Assembly: GCA_030762935.1 (NCBI GenBank)
Contig: CM060899.1
Span: 66,142,501-66,206,500 of the forward strand
Source of the DNA: Hymenopus coronatus
Taxonomy: Eukaryota > Arthropoda > Insecta > Mantodea > Hymenopodidae
Length of the DNA: 64,000 bases
Reading direction: 5' to 3'
The notes below the pieces were generated by a model. That model was not told the DNA's origin, searched no databases, and saw only the letters and a program-made list of their open reading frames with translations. Shown here piece after piece: positions 40,938-51,378 of the stretch. The first letter of the stretch is position 1. Each line of letters opens with the position of its first letter. A program made the translations under genes and the position numbers.

Positions 40938-41310
40938 TTATTTACATTACAAATAAAATTGATGTTTTATATTTTCTGAGAATAGCCACTGAAGAACACG
41001 CCAATATGGAAGACGTTTACATAACTGATAAAACGTAAGGAATACCAAAAGCTTACGACACCAAAATGTAGATCTCATTAAAACAGTATATCATTTGTGA
41101 GGTTAAACACTTCAGAGATATCCTTATTATTGGTTTCAATTTTAAAATAATTAAACTTCCCATTGAAAATTTGTCGCTGCTGTCTTTTGTTTTACTTCTA
41201 ACCATGCAAAGGGAACCGGATTTTATTCAATAGCAATCCGTTTTTAAAACATTTGACTATCGCACTAGCCTAGTGTATGGCCTTATTGCGCTTTTACTTA
41301 CACGGGGGCC
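40938..41310 (-). mobile_element. Rep-A (A4-like), body fragment after mariner 2
   Basis: ATTTACATTACAAATAAAAT to GCGCTTTTACTTACACGG. It overlaps in consensus with the fragment left of the mariner, so the two flanks are separate copies rather than one split copy. Confidence 0.65.
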
Positions 41311-41316
41311 ACTATG

Positions 41317-41983
41317 TTTACTTTCTCTACACGTACTATGGATATAGAGTATTGCACTCCACCCAAAAATTCGATACCTGTATTTCACCGAAAATATATG
41401 ATTTAGGGTCTCCTGTATCCAAAAAAAAGTATTTTCAGAAAAAGTTACGTGACTGAGTGTGTGTGTTTGTGTGTTTGTGTGTGTGTGTGTCTGTGAACAC
41501 GATAGCTCAAAACGAAAAGTCGGTAACTAAATACTTCGTGTGGATGTGACACGAAGATTTTGAGAAAAATCCGCCTACGCCAAACTACCCTTTACATGGA
41601 ACTTTTTTCGAAAATTTTGATTTTCTCAAAAATGGCTCTAACGTTTTTGATTAAAATATCGCATATTAAAGATATTTGCCTGACTAATAAAATGTATATC
41701 TTAAATTTTCTGAGAATAGCCTCTGAAGAGTACTTTATTCTGGATGAATTTTACTGAATTTTGCTTAACTGCTAAACCGTAAGAGATAGACAAAAACTTA
41801 CCACACAAAAAATGTAGAGTACGTTGAAACACACAATTTATGTCATATAGATATTCCTTGTATTTGGTTTCAGCTTTGAAAATCATATTTTTCTCACACA
41901 GGAATTTACCAACTTCTGTCAATACAAATGCAGGAACTTCAGTCAAATAGCAACCAGATTTTGTCTATCACTTTAACCTATGG
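41317..41983 (-). mobile_element. Rep-A, 5' end missing
   Basis: It starts with TTACTTTCTCTACACGTACT and a damaged hairpin, carries a 30-bp TG tract at 41458-41490 and stops at CACTTTAACCTATGG. Confidence 0.8.
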
Positions 41984-42093
41984 ATTTTTCTCAAAATATT
42001 TGTGTTCCAACCCTGGAAAATGGTATGGAATTTTCGGGTGGAGTGCAACACCATCTCTATACTCTATGTACCTGGTAAGTTTTGAGAAAGTAT
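41984..42093 (+). repeat. Rep-A 3' end fragment
   Basis: ATTTTTCTCAAAATATTTGT then a jump to GGAATTTTCGGGTGGAGTGC and a degenerate hairpin. Confidence 0.6.
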
Positions 42094-42192
42094 AAATTTT
42101 ATGACAAATGTTTCGAACGCTTGCAAAAGTGAGTTGATTATAAAGGAGAACGCTCCGAGAATTAATAAAGCAATTAATATCAAATTACTGTT
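42094..42192. other. Short unique spacer
   Basis: No recognised content. Confidence 0.4.
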
Positions 42193-42735
42193 TTTACTTT
42201 CTCTAATACGTATGTACATAGTAGTTAAGGAAGGTATTCATTCCACCCAAAAATTGATGAGATTTCACGGAAAATACGTTTTTTGAGCTCCCCTAAGTTG
42301 AAACAGCATTTTTATAAATGGTCCTTGTGCGTCTGTGGGCGGTATAGCTCAAAAACTAAAGTACCGTTAGAAACCAAACCTGGGATTAGTGTTCTGGAAC
42401 TTCCAAGGATGCGACACTAAGATTTAAAAGCAAAAAATGTTCCTTCCACTGCAAACTACCCCTTATTTCAAAATCTTGTTTTTGTCATAAGAATTTTGAT
42501 CAAAATACTGTATATTAAAGATACTTACACCAAAGTTTCTGGGAATAGCCTCTGAACTCTTCTTTATTTTGCATGAGATTTAAACTGTAAGAGATAGACA
42601 AAAACTTAATACACAAAAACGTAGATCTCGTTAAAACACATAATGTATGCCATATACGTTTTTCCTGTAGAGTTTACTGTTTTATATGTATTCCTTGTTA
42701 TTGGTTTCTGTTTTAAACTAACCTTTCTCAAGCGG
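42193..42735 (-). mobile_element. Rep-A (A4), left part, interrupted by SINE3
   Basis: It runs from TTTACTTTCTCTAATACGTA to TAACCTTTCTCAAGCGG, the last 17 bases being duplicated on the far side of the SINE. Confidence 0.8.
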
Positions 42736-43088
42736 TCGTCTCCTTAGCGCGGTGGTAGCGCAGCTGCCTACCAAGCGGGAGACCTGGGTTCGATCCCCAG
42801 TACCGGCGTGGGGATTTTTCCCCCGCTGGGAGACCTGGACCGGGGTGCACTCAGCCTCGTGAGGTCCCTGGGGGGCCAATTGAGGAGCTACTTGATGGAG
42901 AAGTAGCGGCTCCAGGTCGTGAGGACCGCATTAACCGGCCGGGAGGGACTCGAGGCGCTGACCACGTCTCACCCTCCAATACTGCACCCCACCCCATCCA
43001 TGACGTCTGTAGTGGACCGAGATGGGGGACGCAGCGGCCGGGCGGTAGGCCAAGGCTCCCCGTGAGCTGTCGTGCCATGGAGTTATGT
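42736..43088 (+). mobile_element. SINE3, complete copy with perfect 17-bp target duplication
   Basis: TAACCTTTCTCAAGCGG stands at 42719-42735 and again at 43089-43105. The 353-bp element begins TCGTCTCCTTAGCGCGGTGG (A-box region), has GGGTTCGATCCCCAG (B box) at about 42787, and a GC-rich, CpG-rich body ending GAGTTATGT. The perfect duplication and surviving CpGs suggest a young insertion. There is no poly(A) tail, and the 3' end is a short GTTATGT motif shared with the copy at 20535. Confidence 0.9.
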
Positions 43089-43327
43089 TAACCTTTCTCA
43101 AGCGGGACCATGCAAAGCAAACCGAACCTCAATTGTTTCACATAGCAACCAGCTTTTAAAAGATTTAACTATTGCTTTAGCGTAATGTGTTCCCTCTACT
43201 TATAAGGAAGGAAGTAATGAGACAAATCTTATTATGATGTGGATAAAAGAACAATATTTTGTATGAATAGTTTATATTTGGAACAGCTGGAGAAAACTAT
43301 GTGAATGGAACACGTCAGACGTTTTTT
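43089..43327 (-). mobile_element. Rep-A (A4), right part
   Basis: It resumes GGGACCATGCAAAGCAAACC and ends ACTATGTGAATGGAACACGT. Confidence 0.8.
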
Positions 43328-43435
43328 TATTAGACTCAAAATGTATGTGTGCCCCTCGTAAGGAAGCAAGAAGGCAGTTTCTGCTAATGTTTGTCTTGAT
43401 CAGCATCGTGTAGAGAGTAGAATAAACGTTAGTAA
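43328..43435 (-). repeat. Rep-A fragment with mariner-end-like motif
   Basis: TGTGTGCCCCTCGTA at about 43347-43361 equals the outer end of mariner 1 (ATGCCCCTCGTA). A Rep-A piece follows (GGAAGCAAGAAGGCAGTTTC). Confidence 0.5.
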
Positions 43436-43779
43436 TAATATTGGTTTTTATTGTTTTTCACACAAGCTGTGTGTAAACAGGAGTTGGATAGTTAGAGTCA
43501 GACTGAAAAATTCAATGCCATAGCCGGGATTTGAACCACCGGTTGCTCTGCCACTGAGCTACCATGGCAACATGCCGGCACAGCATTGAACTTCTCAACT
43601 GACTCGTATGTTTCCCGGTAAACCACAAGGTGATCTCAAATTATTTTGAGATGACAACCCCAAAGGCGACTTACAATGTTGTAAGCACTTTAGGTCCCAG
43701 GATTCATAGTATAGCCAACTGTTATGGTCAATGTAAGGCAGGATTTGGATAGGTAGAGTCAGACTGAAAAAAAAACATG
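43436..43779 (+). repeat. Family E, with tRNA-like head in reverse
   Basis: ACACAAGCTGTGTGTAAACA and GGAGTTGGATAGTTAGAGTC lead to a minus-strand tRNA-like segment at about 43512-43572 (read in reverse: GCCATGGTAGCTCAGTGGCA, B box GGTTCAAATCCCGGC). Then comes GTTTCCCGGTAAACCACAAG and the palindrome ATCTCAAATTATTTTGAGAT at about 43632. Confidence 0.7.
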
Positions 43780-44049
43780 CGAATCGGTTGAAAAGTTCAC
43801 TGTTATACCGGCATGTTACCATGGTAGCTCAGTGGCAGAGCAGCCGGCTAGAGATCGGGAGAGTTGTGGCTCAAATCCCGGCTATGGCATTGAATTTTTC
43901 AGTCTGATTCTAAATATCCAACTCCTGTCCTACACATGGCTTGTGTGAAAAAACAATTAAATCAATACATATGACCATAATACTTGGCTATACTATGAAT
44001 TCTGGGACTTAAAGTACTTACAACATTGTAAGTATCCATTGGGGTTGTC
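43780..44049 (-). repeat. Family E in opposite orientation, part 1
   Basis: It is the inverted counterpart of the previous entry. The tRNA-like head at about 43820-43885 (TGGTAGCTCAGTGGCAGAGC, GGCTCAAATCCCGGC) is now on the plus strand. It is interrupted at 44050-44060 by SINE1. Confidence 0.7.
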
Positions 44050-44060
44050 ATCTCTAAATA

Positions 44061-44279
44061 GGGCCGCGCCGTGGCCGAGTGGTTAGACCACTTGCCTCAC
44101 ACCTAGACGGCCGGGGTTCGTGGTGGACAAAGCGGCGCTGGGGCGGGTTTTCTCCGGGTACTCCAGTTTCCCCCGACATCGCATTCCACCGGTGCTCCAT
44201 CATCATTCGTGTATCATCAGTGTCACCGCCTGCGGTGCTATAAGTAATTAAAGCGGGCGTTAAACACTACCAAAAAGAA
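44061..44279 (+). mobile_element. SINE1, complete copy with 11-bp target duplication
   Basis: ATCTCTAAATA (44050-44060) and ATCTCAAAATA (44280-44290) flank it with one mismatch. The head GTGGCCGAGTGGTTAGACCA is A-box-like. The body has GGGCGGGTTTTCTCCGGGTA and CATTCCACCGGTGCTCC. The 3' end is GGGCGTTAAACACTACCAAA. The original B box is partly lost (GGCCGGGGTTCGTGG). Confidence 0.85.
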
Positions 44280-44470
44280 ATCTCAAAATAATTTGAGATC
44301 ACCTTGTGGTTTACCGGGAAACATGCGAGTCACTTGAGAAATTTAATGCTATGCCAGCATGTTGCCATGGTAGCTCAGTGGCAGAGCAGCCGGCTAGAGA
44401 TCGGGAGATCCGTGGTTCAAATCCCAGCCACGGCATTGAATTTTTCAATCTGTCTCTACCTACCCAACTT
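44280..44470 (-). repeat. Family E in opposite orientation, part 2
   Basis: It resumes AATAATTTGAGATCACCTTG and contains another tRNA-like head at about 44367-44432 (GGTTCAAATCCCAGCC). Confidence 0.7.
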
Positions 44471-44890
44471 TTGTAAAAATAGTTTGTTAAATATTACACA
44501 AAGTTATATGAATGAAAACATCTGATTTTTGAGAAAGCCAAGATATTCTTCATGAATAAGCAAACTTGCCCTTTATGCCACGAACAGCATTATAACTCGG
44601 GGTAAAGTGGGCTCGGAGTAATACAGTTTAAACAGGGAATAAGCTTAGAAGAAATTGGATTAATGAAGTCTCTGGGGACACATTGAACAAGTATTTGAGC
44701 AGCTGGGATACTCGACGTGCTGACCATATTGTATCAATTCTTCCTTTATTGCCTTTGTGGACGAAAGCTGGTTGTATGACGTCTATTTGATAGATCCTGG
44801 TGCTGATTCTTGCTTCACACAGCTCTATAGAGTTCTTAACCAATAGAAACTATTTTACTTTATTTATATTCTAAATAGGCAGAGAATATA
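44471..44890. other. Rep-A scrap and unique DNA
   Basis: 44480-44530 resembles the Rep-A 5' end in reverse (AATGAAAACATCTGATTTTT). The rest shows no recognised content. A 71-codon minus frame at 44628-44843 is unassigned. Confidence 0.4.
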
Positions 44891-45530
44891 CAGTCTGATT
44901 TATATAGAGCTGACACACTTCTTTCATTAATTGTTTCAAAACGTGTTATGCTAGCAACAACTTATTATTCCTAAATTGTAGAGAAATTTTGGGAGATTAT
45001 TTACCTCTATAGCAAATGTTGAAAATGTCCTCCATCCTGCATAAGCCACAACTCAACACGTCGTACTGGCCACTCGTTGGAGGACTCTGTTGTCAATAGC
45101 TTGAATCTCCTTTATGATGTTGTGCTTCAGATCGTCCAATCTCTGGGGATGTGTGGCGTAAACCCTGTCTTTTAATAGAAAGAAGTCCGGCGTTGTCAAA
45201 TCCGAAGATCTCGGTGGCCACAGATTCCTGGAAATTATCCAGTCGTCAAAGAAACTTGCAATTAGGTTCATGGATTCATTTGATGTATGACAAACAAGTG
45301 ATGTTATCCAGTATTGCTTCACAAGGTAGAGTCGTTGATTTAATATATACTGTATTTTCACGTTGACTACAAGAACAAAATGTCGAAACAGCTGCCAACA
45401 ATGCAATTAGGAATAAAACAGAAACATCTGCGCATCTACTGACAAGAAATCGAAACTTCAGAACATTCTCCTTAATTTGATGCTAAAATTGGGTCATTGA
45501 ATGAATTTCCAACGGAGTAATTAAAGAAAG
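44891..45530 (-). mobile_element. Internally deleted Tc1/mariner-type element, second copy
   Basis: The left end TACAGTCTGATTTATATAGA and inner GACACACTTCTTTCATTAAT match the terminal repeat of 35698-36398 in reverse orientation. The right end is truncated near AATTAAAGAAAGAC. Minus-strand coding at 45053-45406 keeps CHTSNESMNLIASFFDDWII, then NLWPPRSSDLTTPDFFL and RVYATHPQRLDDLKHN, a transposase C-terminus longer than in the first copy. The deletion removed the upstream catalytic region. Confidence 0.8.
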
Positions 45531-46042
45531 ACTAACCGGCGACTCACTAAGATTTTCTTTGTAGAATTGTATTTTATTTTTTAATCATTTCGTACAATTC
45601 TAAAATGAAACTGCAATCGCTCGATAGAATTTATGTGTGTTGTTGAATGCTGCAAATATTGGTACGCATATAATTCTACGCGAATGCATTAATGTATGCA
45701 TAATCTCCAAGTGCCCTTTTCCATACGTGCGAAAAAGCCTCTTTGTTTTGATAACTGGCTTCACAACGAAGAAAATCAACACTTGACACTTTTTGATGGA
45801 AAACAAAATCGCATAGAAAAAATCAAATCACTAATACTCGTTGAAAGAGCAAGGAATATTAAACATTTGCATCCAGTGATTTGAACTTCGGAATGCAACA
45901 GAACAAAAACATTTGAACATCAACTATTACAAAAATGACTTGATATTCACAAAATGTCGGCAGATTTTGTGGTTAAGATATAAATATTGTCTCAGATTTC
46001 AACAGAAAATAATATTTTTCGGGGCCATGAGTTTGGAACAAA
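45531..46042. other. Unique AT-rich DNA
   Basis: A 62-codon plus frame at 45696-45884 is unassigned. No repeat family recognised. Confidence 0.4.
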
Positions 46043-46680
46043 TCTTATGTGTTCCATTAACATGACCTTATCTATATCACTGTAACAAATTATTGTTTAT
46101 TGTACTTTATGCTAAATGAGATAAACATAAGCAGAAATTGTCTTAATTACTTACTTCCTTGTAAGCAGAAGGGAAATAAGCGAATGCAAAAGTTTAAACG
46201 ATAGTCAAATCTCCTAAAAGCTGGTTTACACGTGGTCTAAATCCGTTTCTATGCATGACCAGGAGTTTACAACTTTCCGTGCGAGAAAAATTTTAAATAT
46301 TTTAAATCTTAAACAAATAACAAAGAATAGTTCAGAAATGGAAAATTCCACGAAAAAAACGTAAATTATATAAATTGAGTGTTTTAAGGACATATACATT
46401 TTTTGTGTATTAAGTTTTTGTGGATCCTTTACGGTTTACCAGTAACGAAAATTCTTTCAGATTAAATAGATCTTTGGAGGCTATTCCCAGAAAATTCAAG
46501 ATATGAAATTTACTTGCCAAGTAAATATCTTATATATATAGGTATTTTAATTAACTCGTTAGAGCCATTTTGAGAACGTCTAAATTTTCGAAAAAAGTTC
46601 CCTGTAAAGGGTATTTGGGGTTGGAGGGATTTTCTTGAAAATCTTCGTGTCGCATCCTTGGAAGATACCTGACTTAAATA
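46043..46680 (+). mobile_element. Rep-A, 3' third replaced by a mariner fragment
   Basis: TTATGTGTTCCATTAACATG to AGATACCTGACTTAAATACC. At that point, within the first arm of the internal palindrome, the sequence changes to mariner coding DNA. Confidence 0.8.
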
Positions 46681-46682
46681 CC

Positions 46683-46930
46683 TATTGCAGAATTAAGGTT
46701 CGAATTACTACAACATCCACCGTATTCACCAGACTTGGCCCCCAGTGACATTTCCAAACTTGAAAATGTGGCTTGGTGGAAAACGATTCACGTCTAACGA
46801 AGAGGTCAACTCCCAAAAAAAGATGCCTATTTTGAGTAGCTTCGGAAATCCTATTCTTGGAAGGAGAAACAGTTGGACAAACGCTGGGAAAATATGTATC
46901 GGGCTAAAAGGAGATTATGTTAAAAAATAA
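46683..46930 (+). pseudogene. Mariner transposase C-terminal fragment
   Basis: It reads IAELRFELLQHPPYSPDLAP then SD with the third catalytic Asp intact. A frameshift leads to FPNLKMWLGGKRFTSNEEVN and a C-terminus LKGDYVKK followed by a stop at 46928. Internal deletions have removed parts of the tail. It is related to mariner 2 and 3 but identical to neither. It is sandwiched between two Rep-A copies with no terminal repeat of its own. Confidence 0.8.
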
Positions 46931-46932
46931 AA

Positions 46933-47772
46933 AAACCTTATGTGTTACACTCACATGACTTTCTCTAGCTACTCTACAAACAAACTTCTTACAAAAGATA
47001 ATTCTTCTTCCAACACCATGCTAAAAGAGATAAACATTAGCAGAATTGTATTACTTTGTTCCTTATAAGGGAATGCACTAGGCTAAAGTGATAGTCAAAT
47101 GTTTTAAAAGCTGTCGTTATGCGATTGTCATTGCAAATGGCTTCTTGTTTGGCCAGGAGTAGAACAAAACAAAAAAAAAAAAAAAAAACGGACACTCCAA
47201 TCTGAGAAAAGTACGTCACAACTGAAACCAATAACAAGAAATACCTCGAAAACGGTAAGCTCCACGAAAAAAATGTATATGACATAACTTGTGTACTTTA
47301 ACAAGATCTATATTTTTGTATACAAAAAATTCATCCAGAATAAACAGTTCTTTAGAAGCTATTCCCAGAAAATTCAAGTTCTACATTTTATTTGTGATAG
47401 AAATTGCTTTAATATGTGATATTTTAATCAAAATCGTTAGAGTAATTTTCAAGAAAAAAAAAAATGTTTGAAAATTTTTCCATGTAAAGAGTAGTTAGGA
47501 GTGGGAGGATTTTCTTTAAAATCTTCGTGTCGCATCCTTGGAAGATTGCAAACTTAAATACCAAGTTTGGTATTTAAGCGTCTTTGAGGTATGCTGTCCA
47601 CAGACACACACACACACGGACCTGTTTCTGAAAATGCTTTTTTTTTTTTTTTTGGACTCAGGGGGTCCTAAAACATATATTTCCGGTGAAATCTCGACAT
47701 TGATTTTTTGGGTGGAATACAATACTTATCTATCCTTATGTACATTGTACATACGGGGCTAGAGAAAATAAA
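46933..47772 (+). mobile_element. Rep-A (A3), near full-length
   Basis: It starts CTTATGTGTTACACTCACAT and ends with the A3 hairpin and GGGGCTAGAGAAAAT. It has an A-run of about 20 at 47168-47188. Confidence 0.85.
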
Positions 47773-48044
47773 AACAAATCTACTAAAAATAATTTGCTTT
47801 TTAATCTTTTTCTGGGGATCTATTGAACGCCCCTCTGGCAATGCTTATTTGATTTAGCATGAGTAGTAGGGACCGATAGCGGGACACGTGCGGATACCAG
47901 TTGCACACCTACCGAGTAAACACCGACCTGCATTGGCGACTGCACGCGCCGCATGTAAACAACCTGTAGTAACGTGTAGGGTAAGAGGGAGCTACGTCAT
48001 TTCAATACTTTTTATAAGTAATTAATTGTATGTGATGATAGAGC
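47773..48044. other. Unique DNA upstream of hAT-like remnant
   Basis: GC-richer DNA with ATTGAACGCCCCTCTGGCAA near 47820. It could be the 5' part of the element below but was not resolved. Confidence 0.35.
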
Positions 48045-48560
48045 ATGGTCTTCAGTCAAGATTGTAAAATCTCTTGCTTCCAATGGATCCCACAAAGATT
48101 TGCAATTCATACAGAAGAACCCTGTAGATATATCTACGAAAATAACTCATACTGAAATGCCTCGAGCCTGAAAGATGTTGATAAACTTGTGCAAGCAGTT
48201 AATCAGAGTCCGTGACACCTGTTTTAGACCGTGTGAAAAAGAAAGGAAGACAGTCTTTGGAAAATATTTCGATTTTCAATAATGCGTGAAATACGAAATT
48301 GCTACCAGGTGTTGCTACGAAAATAATTGCTGATGGAGTATCTTATCCAATAGTCGACGATGTGTTCTATTTCCGTTTTGCTCCAATCACATCTTGTGAT
48401 GTGGAGCGAAGATTTTCACAATATAAAGCTTGTTTACGTGCCAATCGGAGACGATTCACTTTTGAACGCTACAAATGTATGCTGTACATTGTAATCCAAG
48501 TATCCTGAGAGAAAATGAAATGCACAATGATGCTGATGACTTGATGCGCAACAAAAATTG
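48045..48560 (+). pseudogene. hAT/CGGBP1-like transposon protein remnant
   Basis: The open part at 48299-48508 encodes PVATKIIADGVSYPIVDDV-like sequence followed by FRFAPITSCDVERRFSQYKA and CLRANRRRFTFERYKCMLYI. A pattern of ITSCDVERSFSxYK plus RRxFxFEN is the C-terminal dimerisation region of hAT-type transposases and their CGGBP1-like derivatives in animal genomes. Upstream, SVKIVKSLASNGSHKDLQFI (about 48050-48110) may be the N-terminal half, separated by stops and shifts. No terminal repeats were found. Confidence 0.55.
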
Positions 48561-48662
48561 AATGTAAGTAAATGTTAAAATTGTTAGTTCCCGTAAATCA
48601 CCCAACCTCAATCACCTTCCACTGCTATTGAAACATCACAGTCTGCCACGCAACTCTGTCCT

Positions 48663-49500
48663 ATTTTTACTTTCTCTACACGTACTACGTACATAGTGTA
48701 CAGAGAAGGTATTGCACGCCACCAAAAATTCGATACCGAGATTTCACCGGAAATCTATGTTTTAGGGTCCCCTGTATCCAAAAATGCTATTTTCAGTAAA
48801 ATATCCGTGTGTGTGTCCGTGTGTTTTTGAACACGAAAACTCAAAAACAATAAGTCGCAAAAATACCAAATTATTATTTAAGTTTAGCATCTTCCACGCA
48901 TGCGACACGAAGATTTTGAGAAAAATCCCCCACCCCCAACTACCCTTTACATGGAACTTTTTTCGAAAATTTTGGTTATCTAAAAAATGGCACTAACAAT
49001 TTTGATTAAATGTCGAATATTAAAGATATTTACCTGAAAAATAAAATGTATATTTTGAATTTTCTGGGAATAGCCTCTAAAGACTACTTTATTCTGGATG
49101 AAATTTACGGAATTTTGCATAACTGCTAAACCGTAAGAAATGGACAATAACTTACCACACAAAAATGTAGAGCACATTAAACACACAATTTATGCTGTAT
49201 ACCTTTTTTTCGTGGAGTTGATTGTTTTTTAGGTATTCCTTGTTTTTGGTTTCAGCCATGAAAAACTTACTTTTCTCATACAGGAATTTGTGAACTCCTG
49301 TCCACACAAACAAAGGAACTTTATTTATGTAGTAAATATCTTTTGACTATCACTTTAACCTATGGTACTCCCTTATTTCACTTCTACTTACAAGGAAGCA
49401 AATAATAAGACCATTTTTGCTACTTTTTTCTCGATTAGCTTTTTAACAATAATTTGTTACAGACATGTAGAGAAACTCATGTGAATGTAACACAGCAGCT
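48663..49500 (-). mobile_element. Rep-A, near full-length
   Basis: It starts TTTTTACTTTCTCTACACGT with hairpin core ACTACGTACATAGT and ends CTCATGTGAATGTAACACAG. Confidence 0.85.
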
Positions 49501-49553
49501 GTTTCTTCTATTAGTATGATATCAATGTGAACACATTATAACTATCTATATAT

Positions 49554-50358
49554 TGTCACGTATGTGGTTGACGAGTGTTTTAAGTCGCATTATTGTAAAT
49601 GTTTTTGAATTCCATTTTCTTATAAATTTCTGTATTTCTTAACAACCGGATTCTTGGGTTGAATAAGAGGAAGTTTTATGGTTTTCTTTGTTATTATAAC
49701 CGGATGTGTCTTCCTCTGATTAATGGAACATTTTACCACATTTTGCTACTTATGAGCTTACGTGGGCCTTCAACCACTTCCTGGAACCTACGTGACATTA
49801 CGTAGGCTAGGACAGACTTTAATCCCAAGCACGTCATATAGGAAGCCCTGTCTTATCTTTTAAATACTGTATTTTTATTGGTCGATTTATTAAGAGCCTG
49901 GGCGAAACCCCTAGAGACAAGTGTCTAGTATAAGATTGGCTGGAATCTTGAATTCCGGGCGCTTTTGATTCTCAGTACTTGCAAGAGGCAGACTCGCTGC
50001 CCGAGGGACGTCCGAGGCCCCACCCCGGGTCATTGGCTACCATACCGACACACATCTTTCTTCTCGGCGAGCTAATCAACCTTAAAGGTAAGAACCTTTA
50101 TTGTATATTAACTATTTTAGCAATTCTTGCCTTTGGTATTTTGAATTAGTTCTCGCTCGACACGAAACGCCTGAGACGCTTGTCTTGTTTATTGTAATTT
50201 ATCTTACTATTTTATTGTAAAGTATTATCGCCTTTTGGTATTTCTCAATATATTTATATTATCAGGATTCCCTTTGCGTTGTCATTGATCTACCATCTGC
50301 CTTCCTTTTACCACCCTCAAATAGCTATCCTCCACGACGTAGAATTATGTTCGCGACA
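49554..50358 (+). mobile_element. Probable gypsy-type LTR (about 805 bp)
   Basis: It is bounded by TGTCACGTATGTGG and TTCGCGACA (TG...CA). Just outside is TAATGGTGGAGGCGCCGG, which looks like a primer-binding site beginning with TGG at the usual distance. Inside, TCTAGTATAAGATTGG (TATA-like, about 49926) lies some 45 bp before a TCAGT initiator at about 49975, and a GC-rich leader follows. I see no second LTR, gag or pol in the window, so this is either a 5' LTR of a broken element or a solo LTR with a short stretch of leader. Confidence 0.5.
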
Positions 50359-50470
50359 TAATGGTGGAGGCGCCGGCTCTTCCCCGAAATCAGCGTTTCG
50401 TTAGGGAAGAGTATGGTTCGATCCCGTACCTCGACATATGGTCCCCAAGATGCTATCCCGGTGATGAGGA
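50359..50470 (+). other. Putative primer-binding site and leader of the LTR element
   Basis: TGGTGGAGGCGCCGGC is followed by CTCTTCCCC...GGAAGAG, a small stem, then GGTTCGATCCCGTACCTCGA, which is tRNA-like. No gag frame follows. The sequence turns AT-rich and unrecognised by about 50470. Confidence 0.4.
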
Positions 50471-51177
50471 TAAAAGAATAATCTGTTATAAGAACTATTT
50501 GTTTGCGGAATAGATAGAGTGAATTTCCTCACTGCCAATTTTTAACAAATTCAATTAAAAACCCTTACGTGTGCTCAAAATATATGAAACCAGGTACGAG
50601 GTTTCGTAGCTACGAACTTCCGTTTTTATTGATGCGATTTTCGCGGAGATAGAAGCTGTTTTGCTTTGCAGTTTCTGTCTCACTTTGGCAGTTTCAGCCA
50701 CTTGGTGTACGCTCTGAGCAGCGCATTACGGACCAAGTTTATAATTAACAACCTAGCTGTTGTTAGAACACGGGCGTTTCTCCGCTTGAGTGGCGATACA
50801 GATCCCCTCCCCAACCCTCAAAGAATTGATGGTGGTTTCCGAGCATAAAAACGACAAACTTCAGCGTTCCGCTATTTTGCGTCTCATGGATTTAATGATA
50901 GTCCTTTGTTTTTAATAGAAAACCCGAGGGAGTTGTAATATAAGCCTTGCCCCCTCGGTTTAACGATACTACAAGCTATAAAACAGTTTTTCGTCCTTAG
51001 AATTACAAGGCGTATTAAAAAGTGAAGGCGCGCATTAAAGCGTAAATTTAGGAACCAAATGCTGGTTTATACCTGGTCATTAACGATTATCTTTTTCCGT
51101 AAACGCATTAATTTCTGGCTAATTGCAGAAAACACTTCACAAACGCGTATCGTATAATACAGTTTTGCATGACTTAG
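50471..51177. other. Unique DNA with two small inverted repeats
   Basis: GTTTCGTAGCTACGAAC at about 50601-50617 is a near-perfect palindrome. AACCCGAGGG (50921-50930) pairs with CCCTCGGTTT (50952-50961) with one mismatch and a 21-base loop. No gene is recognised. Confidence 0.45.
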
Positions 51178-51378
51178 GGGAAGTACTGCATTCCACACAA
51201 AATATTCATACCTTGATTTCATCGCAAATACACGTTGTGACTCTCCTCGAATAAGAAAATACTTGGATAAAAACCTCCGTTTGTATATTTTGTTCCTGCG
51301 TACTTTGTGTGTCACTCTGTATTTTAAAACTGAAACCAATAACAAGGAATATCTCAAAAATGGTCAATCCCATGAATA
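51178..51378. repeat. Rep-A fragments, minus then plus
   Basis: GTACTGCATTCCACACAAAA to GGATAAAAACCTCCG is a minus hairpin-proximal piece. ACTGAAACCAATAACAAGGA onward is a plus middle piece. Confidence 0.55.
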
